From Streptomyces griseoincarnatus (lineage in GTDB: Bacteria > Actinomycetota > Actinomycetes > Streptomycetales > Streptomycetaceae), in assembly GCA_014649575.1 (NCBI GenBank), contig BMTH01000003.1, positions 310,001 to 374,000 on the forward strand: a DNA stretch of 64,000 nucleotides, written 5' to 3'. A model generated the notes under the pieces. That model did not search any database, was not told the DNA's origin, and was given only the letters and a program-made list of their open reading frames with translations. Of the stretch, positions 17,061-24,978 are shown piece after piece (the stretch's first letter is position 1; the number at the start of each line of letters is the position of its first letter). Position numbers and translations under genes: made by a program.

Positions 17061-17425
17061 GGTCGTGCCGTTGGGGCGCGGGCGGCACCTTTGCAGGGCG
17101 CTTCGCTTGGGCTCGGACTCCCTGTGCCTGACGGCTGTCCGTCTGCTGGGGCCGGCCGTTCGCCGACTGCGGTTCGTCGCGGGCTGGTCGCGCAGTTCCC
17201 CGCGCCCCTGGGGTGTTTGGTCTGCGGGCAGTCGTTGGGGCGCGGGCGGCACCTTTGCAGGGCGCTTCGCTTGGGGTCGGACTCCCTGTGCCTGACGGCT
17301 GCCCGGCTGCTGGGGCCTGCCGTTCGCCGACTGCGGTTCGTCGCGGGCTGGTCGCGCAGTTCCCCGCGCCCGTGGGGTGTCTGGTCTGCGGGCAGTGGTG
17401 CCGCTGGGGCGCGGGTGGCCCTTTG
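17061..17425 (+). repeat. Tandem copies of a ~165-bp dispersed Streptomyces repeat (cluster A)
   Basis: Two near-identical units and the start of a third: the GTTGGGGCGCGGGCGGCACC-type segment recurs at about 17071, 17235 and 17405 (period 164-169). Each unit contains CGCAGTTCCCCGCGCCC followed by GGGTGT..GGTCTGCGGGCAG. No credible coding frame runs through it. The same family is present in the opposite orientation at 18481-18866, and a 22-bp fragment at 36844. The core is a very common intergenic repeat of Streptomyces genomes (from memory); its function is unknown. This fills most of the gene-free stretch 16999-17458. Confidence 0.85.
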
Positions 17426-17458
17426 CGGCGCGCCTCGCCGTATCGGGTCGGCCGCCTG

Positions 17459-18391
17459 TCAGGTGCGGGCGTTGGTCGGAGTGGCCGGGGCCGGTGTTGC
17501 CGTGGGCGGTGCGGGCGAAGGGCCGCGCCTGCGGCGGAGGACAGGGCGACCGGTCAGCCAGCAGGTCAGGGCCACCGCCGCGCCCACGGCGAGGAGCGAC
17601 CAGGACGCCGTCCGCAGGGTGGCCGTGAGGGCGTCGTAGACGGCGCCCGCCGCCGGGCGGTGGACGTCGTCCGGGAGGTCGGCCAGGGTCAGCCGGCGGC
17701 CGGCCGCGACCGCCAGCGCGAGGAGGGCGCCGCCCAGCGCGGTGCCCAGACCGGCGGCGGTGAGGGTGCGGCGCCGGGACGCGGCGGCCGCGACGCCGGT
17801 CACGGCGAGGGCGACGGCGGTGAGGGGCAGCCACAGGGCCGCGGCGTCCAGCAGCCGGTAACCCTGGCGCAGCCCGGCCACCTCCTCGGCGGGGACCACG
17901 GGGACGTCGGTGTGCGCGACGGGGATGCGGTGCGCGTAGGGCATGTGGTCGGCCTCGAGCCGCTGCTTGACCTGTGCGGTGACGGGGGCGAGGTCGACGG
18001 TGACGGGTCCGGCGGAGGGCGCGTCGTCACGCAGGGCGTGCAGCACCGCGTCATGGAGGGCGCGGTTCCCCGCCTCCCACGCGGTGCGGAATGCGTCCGT
18101 ACGGGTGAACGACTCGATGGCGTCCCGTACGAACGGGCCGACGGCGGCGTCGCCTGCGGTCCGCGTCTCCAGTTCCCTTACGACCTCGTCGCCGACGGCG
18201 TCCGCGACGGCCTCGCGTACGGCGGGGTCGGTGGCGAGCGGGGCCATGGTGCGGACGTAGCGTCCGGTGTCGGCGAGGCCGAAGGCGGCCCAGGCGGCGA
18301 GGACGCAGAGGGGTACGAGCAGGCAGGCGACGGCGACGCACGCCGCCCCGATCCTGTCCCGCACCCGCCGGGTGCCGCTCCACGAACCCAC
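17459..18391 (-). CDS. Integral membrane protein, four predicted TM helices
   Basis: About 310 residues from a GTG at 18389-18391; TTG at 18403 and GTG at 18364 are other choices, and the frame also runs on into repeat DNA. The first hydrophobic segment (GAACVAVACLLVPLCVLAAW) is followed by a ~130-residue extracellular region with acidic and helical content (YVRTMAPLATDPAVREAVAD...). Three more helices follow (LWLPLTAVALAVTGVAAAA, ALGGALLALAVAAG, SWSLLAVGAAVALTCWL), then a basic, Pro/Thr-rich tail. The pattern is common in Streptomyces but has no assigned function. Both sides carry inverted clusters of the ~165-bp repeat. Confidence 0.75.
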   Translation of the reverse strand: MGSWSGTRRVRDRIGAACVAVACLLVPLCVLAAWAAFGLADTGRYVRTMAPLATDPAVREAVADAVGDEVVRELETRTAGDAAVGPFVRDAIESFTRTDAFRTAWEAGNRALHDAVLHALRDDAPSAGPVTVDLAPVTAQVKQRLEADHMPYAHRIPVAHTDVPVVPAEEVAGLRQGYRLLDAAALWLPLTAVALAVTGVAAAASRRRTLTAAGLGTALGGALLALAVAAGRRLTLADLPDDVHRPAAGAVYDALTATLRTASWSLLAVGAAVALTCWLTGRPVLRRRRGPSPAPPTATPAPATPTNART

Positions 18392-18480
18392 CCTTCCAGG
18401 CAACCCGCCTGCCCTTACAGCCGCGAGCGGGGCGCCCCCGAACGGGTCGGGGTGTCCGGAGCCCGGCGCGTGTGGGGCGA

Positions 18481-18866
18481 GGCCCACCGCAGGTGCCGCG
18501 TGCGCCCAGCGGCATGACTGCCCGCAGACCAGACACCCCAGGGGCGCGGGGAACTGCGCGATCAGTCCGCGACGGGCCGCAGTCGGCGGACGGCGGGCCC
18601 CGGCAGACGGGTAGCCGTCAGGCTCAGGGGGTGCGGGTTCAAGCGAGGCCCACCGCAGAGGTGCCGCGTGCGCCCAGCGGCATGACTGCCCGCAGACCAG
18701 ACACCCCAGGGGCGCGGGGAACTGCGCGATCAGTCCGCGACGGGCCGCAGTCGGCGGACGGCGGGCCCCAGCAGACGGGCAGCCGTCAGGCTCAGGGGGT
18801 GCGGGTCCGAGCGAGGCGCGCTGCAAAGGTGCCGCCCGCGCCCCAGCGGCACGACTGCCCGCAGGC
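18481..18866 (-). repeat. Tandem copies of the ~165-bp dispersed repeat (cluster B, inverted)
   Basis: Two units with period 168 (GAACTGCGCGATCAGTCCGC begins at 18551 and 18719) and a third partial unit from about 18820. They are the reverse complement of cluster A. The two full units are almost identical to each other, which implies recent duplication or gene conversion. No gene is seen in the remaining gene-free bases up to 18983. Confidence 0.85.
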
Positions 18867-18983
18867 GGCGGGGATCGGCGCCCCCCGCACCACGGCCGCC
18901 CCGCACCACGCCCCCCCGCGGCACGCGCACCGGCATCGGGGGCAGGCGCCCCCAGCCGCCCCCCGCCGAAGAGGGAGACCGCC

Positions 18984-19424
18984 TCACTCCAGGCGGTGCC
19001 CCTCCGCGTCCTCCTTCGTGTAGTAGCGATAGAACAGCACGAGGAACGTGCCGATCATCACGCCCACGCCCAGGGCGACCGAACGGTAGATGCTGCCGTT
19101 GGACTGGCTGAAGAGGAAGCCGACCGCGCAGCCGGCGAAGGCGGCCCAGGCCACGGCGTGGAGTCCGCGGTGGAGTTTCGGGGCGACCGTGAGCAGCGTG
19201 ATGAGGACGACGGCGAAGACGAGCGCCGTGAGGAAGCCGAACAGCAGGTTCCAGCCGGTGATGGGGCCGCCGTAGCGCCGGTTCGCCGCGGCCCAGAAGC
19301 CGTAGACCAGCGCCGCGAGAACGGGCAGGACGATCCGGGCCATGCGATGGGTGCGGGCGTCGAAGACGTCGGTGGTGCGGCCCTGTTCGAGCATGCCCCG
19401 GTTCCGGGGCGCAGCGTGCGCCAT
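18984..19424 (-). CDS. Small four-helix membrane protein
   Basis: 146 residues from the ATG at 19422-19424, which has AAGGAG 7 nt upstream. A ~35-residue polar N-terminus (MAHAAPRNRGMLEQGRTTDV) precedes four hydrophobic helices: IVLPVLAALVYGFWAAA, LLFGFLTALVFAVVLITLLTV, AVAWAAFAGCAVGFLF and VALGVGVMIGTFLVLFYRYY. The C-terminus is short and charged. Family not recognised. It is divergent from the phosphatase gene at 19544, with 119 bp between the starts. Confidence 0.8.
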   Translation of the reverse strand: MAHAAPRNRGMLEQGRTTDVFDARTHRMARIVLPVLAALVYGFWAAANRRYGGPITGWNLLFGFLTALVFAVVLITLLTVAPKLHRGLHAVAWAAFAGCAVGFLFSQSNGSIYRSVALGVGVMIGTFLVLFYRYYTKEDAEGHRLE

Positions 19425-19543
19425 GGGAGCACTCCTTCCTCCGTCCCCCGTCCCTCCAGGGCACACCTGCCGCGCCGGGGCGGCAACTCGATCGCCCGGT
19501 GGGAGGGGATGCGGCCGTCACGGGCGCGTGTTTCGCTGGGGCC

Positions 19544-20755
19544 GTGAGTCCGGCCACCACAGGACACGCCCTGCCCGAGCCGTACCCGGCGGCCGGCCCG
19601 GGCGACGTCGTGCAGCGGCAGATGCTGCTGCGGGCACGGGGCCGCAGCGTCGCCTGGGTGCCGCCCCTGCTGCTGCTCGTCGCGATCGCGGTGACCGACT
19701 ACAACACCACCGGTGAGTTCCGGATCATCTCCTGGATCGTGCTGGTGCCGGGCATCGCGGCCGCGCTGTGCGGGGTGTGGGCCACGGCGGTGTTCGCGGT
19801 GCTGTCCATGAGCACGTACACCGTCGTCGACAACGCCTGGCCGCACCAGTTCCAGGCGGGCCTGCCCGACTTCATCCTGGTCGCCCTCGGCGGCGTCCTC
19901 GCCACGCTGGCGTGCGCGGTGCGGGTGCGCGGCGAGCGGCGGGCGCTGCACATGCGGGACGTGACGGACACGGTGCGGCGTACCGTGCTGCGGCCGCTGC
20001 CGCCCGGCTGGGGCGGCCTTGAGCACGCGGGCGTGTATCTCACCGCCGACGCCCAGGCCCGGGTCGGCGGCGACTTCTACGACATCCAGCCGGGACCGCA
20101 CGGCACCCGTGTCTTCGTCGGGGACGTGCAGGGCAAGGGGCTGGGCGCGGTGGAGACGGCGGCGGTGCTGCTCGGCACGTTCCGTGAGGCGGGTTTCCAC
20201 GAGGCGGACCTGGCGTCGGTCGCCGACCGGCTGGAGGCGGGGATGGTGCTGCACCGTGCGTACACGACCGCGCTCGGCCGCGCGGACGGCGACCGGTTCG
20301 CCACGGCCGTGCTGCTCTCGTTCCCCGCGGACGAGGACGACGCCGTCGACACCGTCGTCTTCGGGCACGAGCCGCCGCTGGCGGTGGGCCCGTCGGGGGT
20401 GCGGCGCCTGCCGGTGGGCGGGGGGCTGCCGCTCGGCTACCGCGACCTGGCGCCCGGCGGCCTCCCCGTGCGCCGGGTGCGTCTGGGCCTCGACGAGACG
20501 CTGCTGGTGGTGACGGACGGGGTGACGGAGGCCCGGGACCGGGAGGGCCGCTTCTTCCAGGTCGCGGAGGAGGTGCGGCGGGCGGTGGCCGCCGACCCGC
20601 GGCTGATGGCTCCCGGCTGGCTGGTGCTGGTCGTACGGGACGGGACGCTGCGGCACTGCCGGGGGCATCTGGCGGACGACACCACGGTGTTCGCGGTGCG
20701 GCGCGCCAGGGACAGGGGGGTCGAACGCCGCGAAGGGGGACGTTCACCGCTGTGA
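19544..20755 (+). CDS. Membrane-anchored SpoIIE-type PP2C phosphatase
   Basis: 403 residues from a GTG at 19544. Three hydrophobic segments lie near the N-terminus (VPPLLLLVAIAV, IISWIVLVPGIAAALCGVWATAV split in two, DFILVALGGVLATLACAV). A cytoplasmic PP2C domain follows with all metal-binding motifs intact: VGGDFYDI, GDVQGKG, VVTDGVTEARD and ADDTTVF. It should dephosphorylate a Ser/Thr phosphoprotein at the inner membrane face, as its relatives do in sigma-factor partner switching. The caspase-type locus begins 64 bp downstream on the same strand, so it may belong to that unit. Confidence 0.9.
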   Translation: MSPATTGHALPEPYPAAGPGDVVQRQMLLRARGRSVAWVPPLLLLVAIAVTDYNTTGEFRIISWIVLVPGIAAALCGVWATAVFAVLSMSTYTVVDNAWPHQFQAGLPDFILVALGGVLATLACAVRVRGERRALHMRDVTDTVRRTVLRPLPPGWGGLEHAGVYLTADAQARVGGDFYDIQPGPHGTRVFVGDVQGKGLGAVETAAVLLGTFREAGFHEADLASVADRLEAGMVLHRAYTTALGRADGDRFATAVLLSFPADEDDAVDTVVFGHEPPLAVGPSGVRRLPVGGGLPLGYRDLAPGGLPVRRVRLGLDETLLVVTDGVTEARDREGRFFQVAEEVRRAVAADPRLMAPGWLVLVVRDGTLRHCRGHLADDTTVFAVRRARDRGVERREGGRSPL

Positions 20756-20819
20756 CGCCCCCGTTTGCGACCGCAGCGGTTACGGTGCTGCCGTGGGTGA
20801 TCGACAGGGGGAGGGGACC

Positions 20820-21959
20820 ATGCCCGGGACCGTGCTGCTGCTCGCGGCGTCGCCACTGGGCCGTGGACGGCTGGTGGACGCGGCGTCCGTGCTCCCCGTG
20901 CTCGCGGCGGTGCCCCCGTCGGTGCTGTCCGGCGCGGACACCGCGAACGTCGTGGAGCTGGCCGACCCCCTGGAGCCGCAGGCGGTGCTGACCCGGCTGC
21001 GCGCGGCGGCAGCGGCGCCCGGCCCGCTGACCGTGTACGTGGCGGGGGAGCTGCGCCTGGACCGCAGGCAGCGGCTGCCGCACCTGGCGCTCGCCCGCAC
21101 CACCCCGGCGACCGTGCGGTACACGGCGCTGCCCTGGCACTGGTTCCGGGACGAGCTGCGGCTGCGCCCGGCGGGCGCCACGACGCTGTTCCTCGATCTG
21201 CACGCCGACGCGGACACCTGGCGGGCGTTGTGCGAGCCGCCCGTGCCGGGCCGGCCGTTCCCGCTGGACTGCGGCCGTGACGCCGCCGTTTACGGTCGCG
21301 TCGCCCCTCCGCCGTCGCGGCGCGGGGTGGCGGCGCCGGCGTACATGAAGGCGCTGGCGACGCTGTTGCGCAGCGGGCGGCGGCTGCCGGACGAGGAGCT
21401 GCACCAGCGGACGCTGGCACGGATCGCGCCGGAGGGCGTGGGCGCCGACCTGGTGCTGGCGCAGCGCGGGCCGCTGCCGGGCGACCCGCACGCGGCGGTC
21501 ACGGCGGCCGTGCGCGCGGGGCGGCACGCGGAGGCGGACGCGCTGGCCGCGCGCCTGGAGCAGGCGGCGGGGCTCGCGCACGGCACGGTGTCGGAGGAGG
21601 CGCTGCACTGGAGCGAGGTCCGCGCGGACCTGGCGATGCTGGCGGGCGACGCGGCGCGCAGCTGCCGTGCGTGGATGGCGCTGGCGGGCACCCGGCTGGC
21701 CGCAGGGCAGCCGGCCGACGCGCCCGCCGTGGAGGCGGCCGTGGACCGTGCCCACCACCAGTGGGGCCGGGTCGACGATCCGGTGCGGGTGCGTGAACTG
21801 GGTGTGCAGCTGGTGGAGTTGAGGAGCCGGGTGCCGGGTCGCAGGGAGGGGGCCGTGGAGCACGTGCGGCGCCGGTTGCGTGTGGTGCAGGGGCGCGGGG
21901 CGATGCCGGCAGGGCGCCTGCGTACGGACCCTCCCCAGGGAGCAACCACGGTGCCATGA
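20820..21959 (+). CDS. Catalytically dead caspase-like protein with TPR-like C-terminus
   Basis: 379 residues from the ATG at 20820 (GGGGAGGGG just upstream). The first ~150 residues read like a caspase-fold p20 unit: a start strand TVLLLAAS, then LTVYVAGEL where active caspases have VYFAGHG, then TTPATVRYTALPWHWFRDEL and TLFLDLHADADTW where active members have LDCC. The catalytic His is thus replaced by Glu and the Cys region by Leu-His. From ~200 the protein is alpha-helical and TPR-like (EEALHWSEVRADLAMLAG). The caspase assignment is my own motif alignment. It is followed 9 bp later by the EACC1-like gene, so it likely works as a regulatory or scaffold partner of the active caspase downstream. 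Confidence 0.7.
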   Translation: MPGTVLLLAASPLGRGRLVDAASVLPVLAAVPPSVLSGADTANVVELADPLEPQAVLTRLRAAAAAPGPLTVYVAGELRLDRRQRLPHLALARTTPATVRYTALPWHWFRDELRLRPAGATTLFLDLHADADTWRALCEPPVPGRPFPLDCGRDAAVYGRVAPPPSRRGVAAPAYMKALATLLRSGRRLPDEELHQRTLARIAPEGVGADLVLAQRGPLPGDPHAAVTAAVRAGRHAEADALAARLEQAAGLAHGTVSEEALHWSEVRADLAMLAGDAARSCRAWMALAGTRLAAGQPADAPAVEAAVDRAHHQWGRVDDPVRVRELGVQLVELRSRVPGRREGAVEHVRRRLRVVQGRGAMPAGRLRTDPPQGATTVP

Positions 21960-21968
21960 TGGGGAGTT

Positions 21969-22331
21969 ATGGCTGAGGGGGGCGGAGTGGCCGACCAGGA
22001 CATCTGCATACGGCTGGACGGGAGCGCGACGGAGGGTGACGTCACCGCCCTGCGCAACTGGCTGGAGCGGGAGAAACCGCTGGACGACCTGTTGCGGGAC
22101 GGGAGGCTGCGGCTCTTCGAGAGGCCCGCCGCCGACCGCGGCGGCGCGCCGATGGGGACGAGTCAGGAGATCGTCATCGCCGTTACGTCGGCGGGCGCGA
22201 CCGTGGTGTTCCAGGAGTTGTTGGAGCAGGTCAAGCGGGGTGTGACGGCCTGGCGGGACAACCGCCGCCAGGTCGAGGACGGCGAGCCGCCGCAGGGCAG
22301 AGTCGAACCGGTGAACCGCGACGACAGGTAG
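21969..22331 (+). CDS. EACC1-like effector-associated constant component
   Basis: 120 residues; the ATG at 21969 is used, with GTG at 21987 as an alternative. The pattern ICIRLDGSATEGDVTALRNW, then DDLLRDGRLRLFERP, a GAPMGTSQE turn, a hydrophobic strand IVIAVTSAGATVVFQELL and a VTAWRDNRR end fits the EACC1 family. These are small adaptor proteins found next to effector proteases (caspase, trypsin) in predicted bacterial conflict systems (Kaur, Iyer and Aravind analyses). It sits between the dead caspase-like gene (9 bp) and the active caspase (4 bp), so the three are surely co-transcribed. The protein itself has no catalytic motif. Confidence 0.8.
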   Translation: MAEGGGVADQDICIRLDGSATEGDVTALRNWLEREKPLDDLLRDGRLRLFERPAADRGGAPMGTSQEIVIAVTSAGATVVFQELLEQVKRGVTAWRDNRRQVEDGEPPQGRVEPVNRDDR

Positions 22332-22335
22332 GCCG

Positions 22336-24978
22336 GTGCGGTCTCAGGACGCGGGGGAGCCGATGGACCGGGCGCTGCTGATCGGGGTGTCCGACTACCG
22401 CTTCACGAAGGGCCCGCACGCGGTGCCGGGCAAGCTGCCGGCCGTGGAGAAGAACCTGCCCGTGCTGCGCGAGGCGCTGGTGCGTGCGGGGGTGTTCACC
22501 GACGAGGAGATCACCTCGTTGCCGTCGCCGGACTTCGCCGAGGCGGCACAGGAGCTGCAGCGGGTCGCCAGGGAGGCCCGTGGGCTGCTGCTGGTCTACT
22601 TCGCGGGGCACGGGGCGATCCCCAGCGGCGGCGACGAACTGTACCTGCAGCTGCGCGACGCCCACGTGCTGGCCGGGGAGCACACGGTGTTCAACGGCGC
22701 CGTGTCGTTCAGCGACCTGATGGGGACGGTGCTGGTCACGAGCCGTGCGGACCGCATCGTGGTGATCCTCGACTGCTGCTTCGCGGGCAACGCGGCCCGG
22801 GTGTGGGAGCACTTCGAGGACAAGCGGCGCGTCGGGCTCCTGATGAGCGTGCAGGCCAACCACCGCATCGACGCGGGCGACCCGGGGACGCCCACCCCGT
22901 TCACGGAGAACCTGGCGGAGCTGCTCGGCGAGGAGGACGGCACGACCGTCTCCCGGCTCGCCACCCGGCTGCGGGAGCGCATGGCGGAGCAGAAGCGCCG
23001 CACGATGCGCAAAGAAGCCTGGGAGCCGCAGCTGCGCGCCGACGCGGGCGCCGACGTACAGCTGGGGGAGGGCCCGCAGCTTCCGGTCCTGGCACCGGAC
23101 GGACCCGGCTCGTCCGGTGCGGACCCGGGGCCCGGCCCGCGCCCTCGGCTGCCGGTGTGGGTGGCGGCGTCGTGGCAGCGCCCGCGCGCCCTGGCGGCGA
23201 AGTGGTCCCGCGCGTGGCGTCGCAAGCTCTCCCGGACCGACCGGGGCGGGGGGAAGCGGTCGTCCCGCCGGATCCTGCTCCGGCCCGCCCTGCCCGTGCT
23301 GCTCGCCCTCGGCCTGCTCGGCGTGGGCCTGTACCTGCTGCTGGGTCCGTTCAGCAGGGACGACACCCACTGCGCCCCGCCGCTCGAACTGCGCGTGCTG
23401 ACCGACCCGGACCTGGAGAAGACCTTCCGCACGGCCGCCGCCGCCTATCTGACCTCGGACGCGAACACCACCGACGCGGGCTGCCGGCGCACCGGCATCA
23501 CCGTCTACAGCGCGGGCTCCTCCGATGTGGTCGACGCGCTGCGTCGGCGCACGGACGCCTGGCAGGAGCCCGAGGGCGCCGAGGTCAACCCGCAGCGGGA
23601 CATCGGCCCGCAGCCCGACGTGTGGATCCCCGCCTCCCGGGCCGAGGCCGACCGGGTGCTGGAGGAGCAGGACACGGACGCCGTGGCGGAGCTGGAGCCG
23701 GAGGAGTCGCCCCTCGCCCACTCCCCCGTCGTGCTCGCCGTGCCCGAGCGCCTCGCCCCCGAGGCGCTGAACGACATCACCGGACGGCCCCTGACCGAGA
23801 TGATCGACGCTCTGACCGGGCACGCCGACGACGCGGCCGTGCGCCGCCCCGACCCCGAGTTCACCGACTCCGGACTGCTCGCCACCGTCGGCCTGTACGG
23901 CGACCCGGCCTCCGTGGCCCAAGGGGAGCGCATGGTCCGGCAGCAGGGACCACCCTCCCCCACGGCCGGCGACCTGCTGTGCGACCTGCCCGACGACGAC
24001 GCCGTGGACGACCACACCGCCGCCCTCGTCCCGGAGTTCCTCCTCGTCAGCGGGGTCGACTGCGAGGACAACACCCGCACCCCGCGCTGGGCCCTGTACC
24101 CCGCCGACGTGCCCGGGATGGACCCGGTGTTCGTGCGGGTGCGCTGGGACGATGCCGACGGCGACGACGACTCAGGCGACGACGAGACGGACCGGGACGC
24201 GGCGGCGGCCGCCTTCCGCGACTGGCTGGCCGGTGCCGGAGGCCGCGAGGTGCTGGCCCGGCAGGGCTTCCGCGACCCCGGCGACGGGGAGCTGCTCGCC
24301 CCCGGACGGAAGCCCGACGGTGTGAAGTTCGCGCCCAGCCCGCTCGACGAGTCGGCGGGCAGGGACGAGATGGAGCAGGCCCTGAGCGCCTACCAGGCGT
24401 ACGGCGGTCCCGGCCGGGTGCTGTTCCTGCTGGACAGTTCCGGTTCCATGGCCGATCTGTGGCAGGGGCCGAGCGGCGGCCCCGGGCTGCTGCGGCAGAC
24501 GCTGGGCGGGCTGGGCGCCGAGGACGAGTACGGCGTCTGGGCGGTCGCGGACACCGGTGACGGCCCGTACGAGACGCTGCTGGGGTTCGGCAGGCACGGG
24601 CGGAAGGACGCCGAGGAGGCCGTCGACGAGCGGGCCCGGGTGCGGGACGCCTCGGCCGACCCGCACGCGGCTCTGCTCGCGGCGTTCGACGAGATGGAGG
24701 ACCGGGGGGACGACGGCCGGCCCCAGATGGTCGTGCACATCACCGACGGCCAGCACGGGGAGTACCTGACGGGCGGACGGCTGCGGGAGGTGCTGGACCG
24801 GGCCGGGGCGAGCGAGGTGCCGGTGACCGTCGCCGTCCTGGGAAGCGGAGGCTGTGACGAGGGCCGCCCGGACCAGCGGATCGCCGAAGTGAGCGGCGGG
24901 CGCTGCCTGGACGCGGGGGACGACGTCGGCGCGGCCCTGCACGACGAGATCGCCCGTATCGGAACGGGGGACGACTGA
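22336..24978 (+). CDS. Transmembrane caspase with extracellular ligand-binding and vWA domains
   Basis: 880 residues from a GTG at 22336, 4 bp after the EACC1 stop; ATG at 22363 is an equally good start. Residues ~10-260 are a caspase (peptidase C14) domain with catalytic His92 (VYFAGHG) and Cys148 (VILDCCFAG). A basic linker leads to one membrane helix (~317-338, PVLLALGLLGVGLYLLLG). Outside, residues ~350-680 resemble a periplasmic-binding-protein fold (LELRVLTDPDLEKTFRTAAA, PDVWIPASRAEADRVL, SPVVLAVPERL), and ~694-880 a vWA domain with MIDAS DSSGS. This topology would link an external ligand to a cytoplasmic protease. The stop overlaps the start of the next gene (TGATG). Confidence 0.88.
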   Translation: MRSQDAGEPMDRALLIGVSDYRFTKGPHAVPGKLPAVEKNLPVLREALVRAGVFTDEEITSLPSPDFAEAAQELQRVAREARGLLLVYFAGHGAIPSGGDELYLQLRDAHVLAGEHTVFNGAVSFSDLMGTVLVTSRADRIVVILDCCFAGNAARVWEHFEDKRRVGLLMSVQANHRIDAGDPGTPTPFTENLAELLGEEDGTTVSRLATRLRERMAEQKRRTMRKEAWEPQLRADAGADVQLGEGPQLPVLAPDGPGSSGADPGPGPRPRLPVWVAASWQRPRALAAKWSRAWRRKLSRTDRGGGKRSSRRILLRPALPVLLALGLLGVGLYLLLGPFSRDDTHCAPPLELRVLTDPDLEKTFRTAAAAYLTSDANTTDAGCRRTGITVYSAGSSDVVDALRRRTDAWQEPEGAEVNPQRDIGPQPDVWIPASRAEADRVLEEQDTDAVAELEPEESPLAHSPVVLAVPERLAPEALNDITGRPLTEMIDALTGHADDAAVRRPDPEFTDSGLLATVGLYGDPASVAQGERMVRQQGPPSPTAGDLLCDLPDDDAVDDHTAALVPEFLLVSGVDCEDNTRTPRWALYPADVPGMDPVFVRVRWDDADGDDDSGDDETDRDAAAAAFRDWLAGAGGREVLARQGFRDPGDGELLAPGRKPDGVKFAPSPLDESAGRDEMEQALSAYQAYGGPGRVLFLLDSSGSMADLWQGPSGGPGLLRQTLGGLGAEDEYGVWAVADTGDGPYETLLGFGRHGRKDAEEAVDERARVRDASADPHAALLAAFDEMEDRGDDGRPQMVVHITDGQHGEYLTGGRLREVLDRAGASEVPVTVAVLGSGGCDEGRPDQRIAEVSGGRCLDAGDDVGAALHDEIARIGTGDD

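Noticed and set aside
17061..18866. Composite transposon flanked by inverted repeats
   Set aside because: No transposase, target duplication or terminal repeat is visible; the repeat is a dispersed intergenic family.
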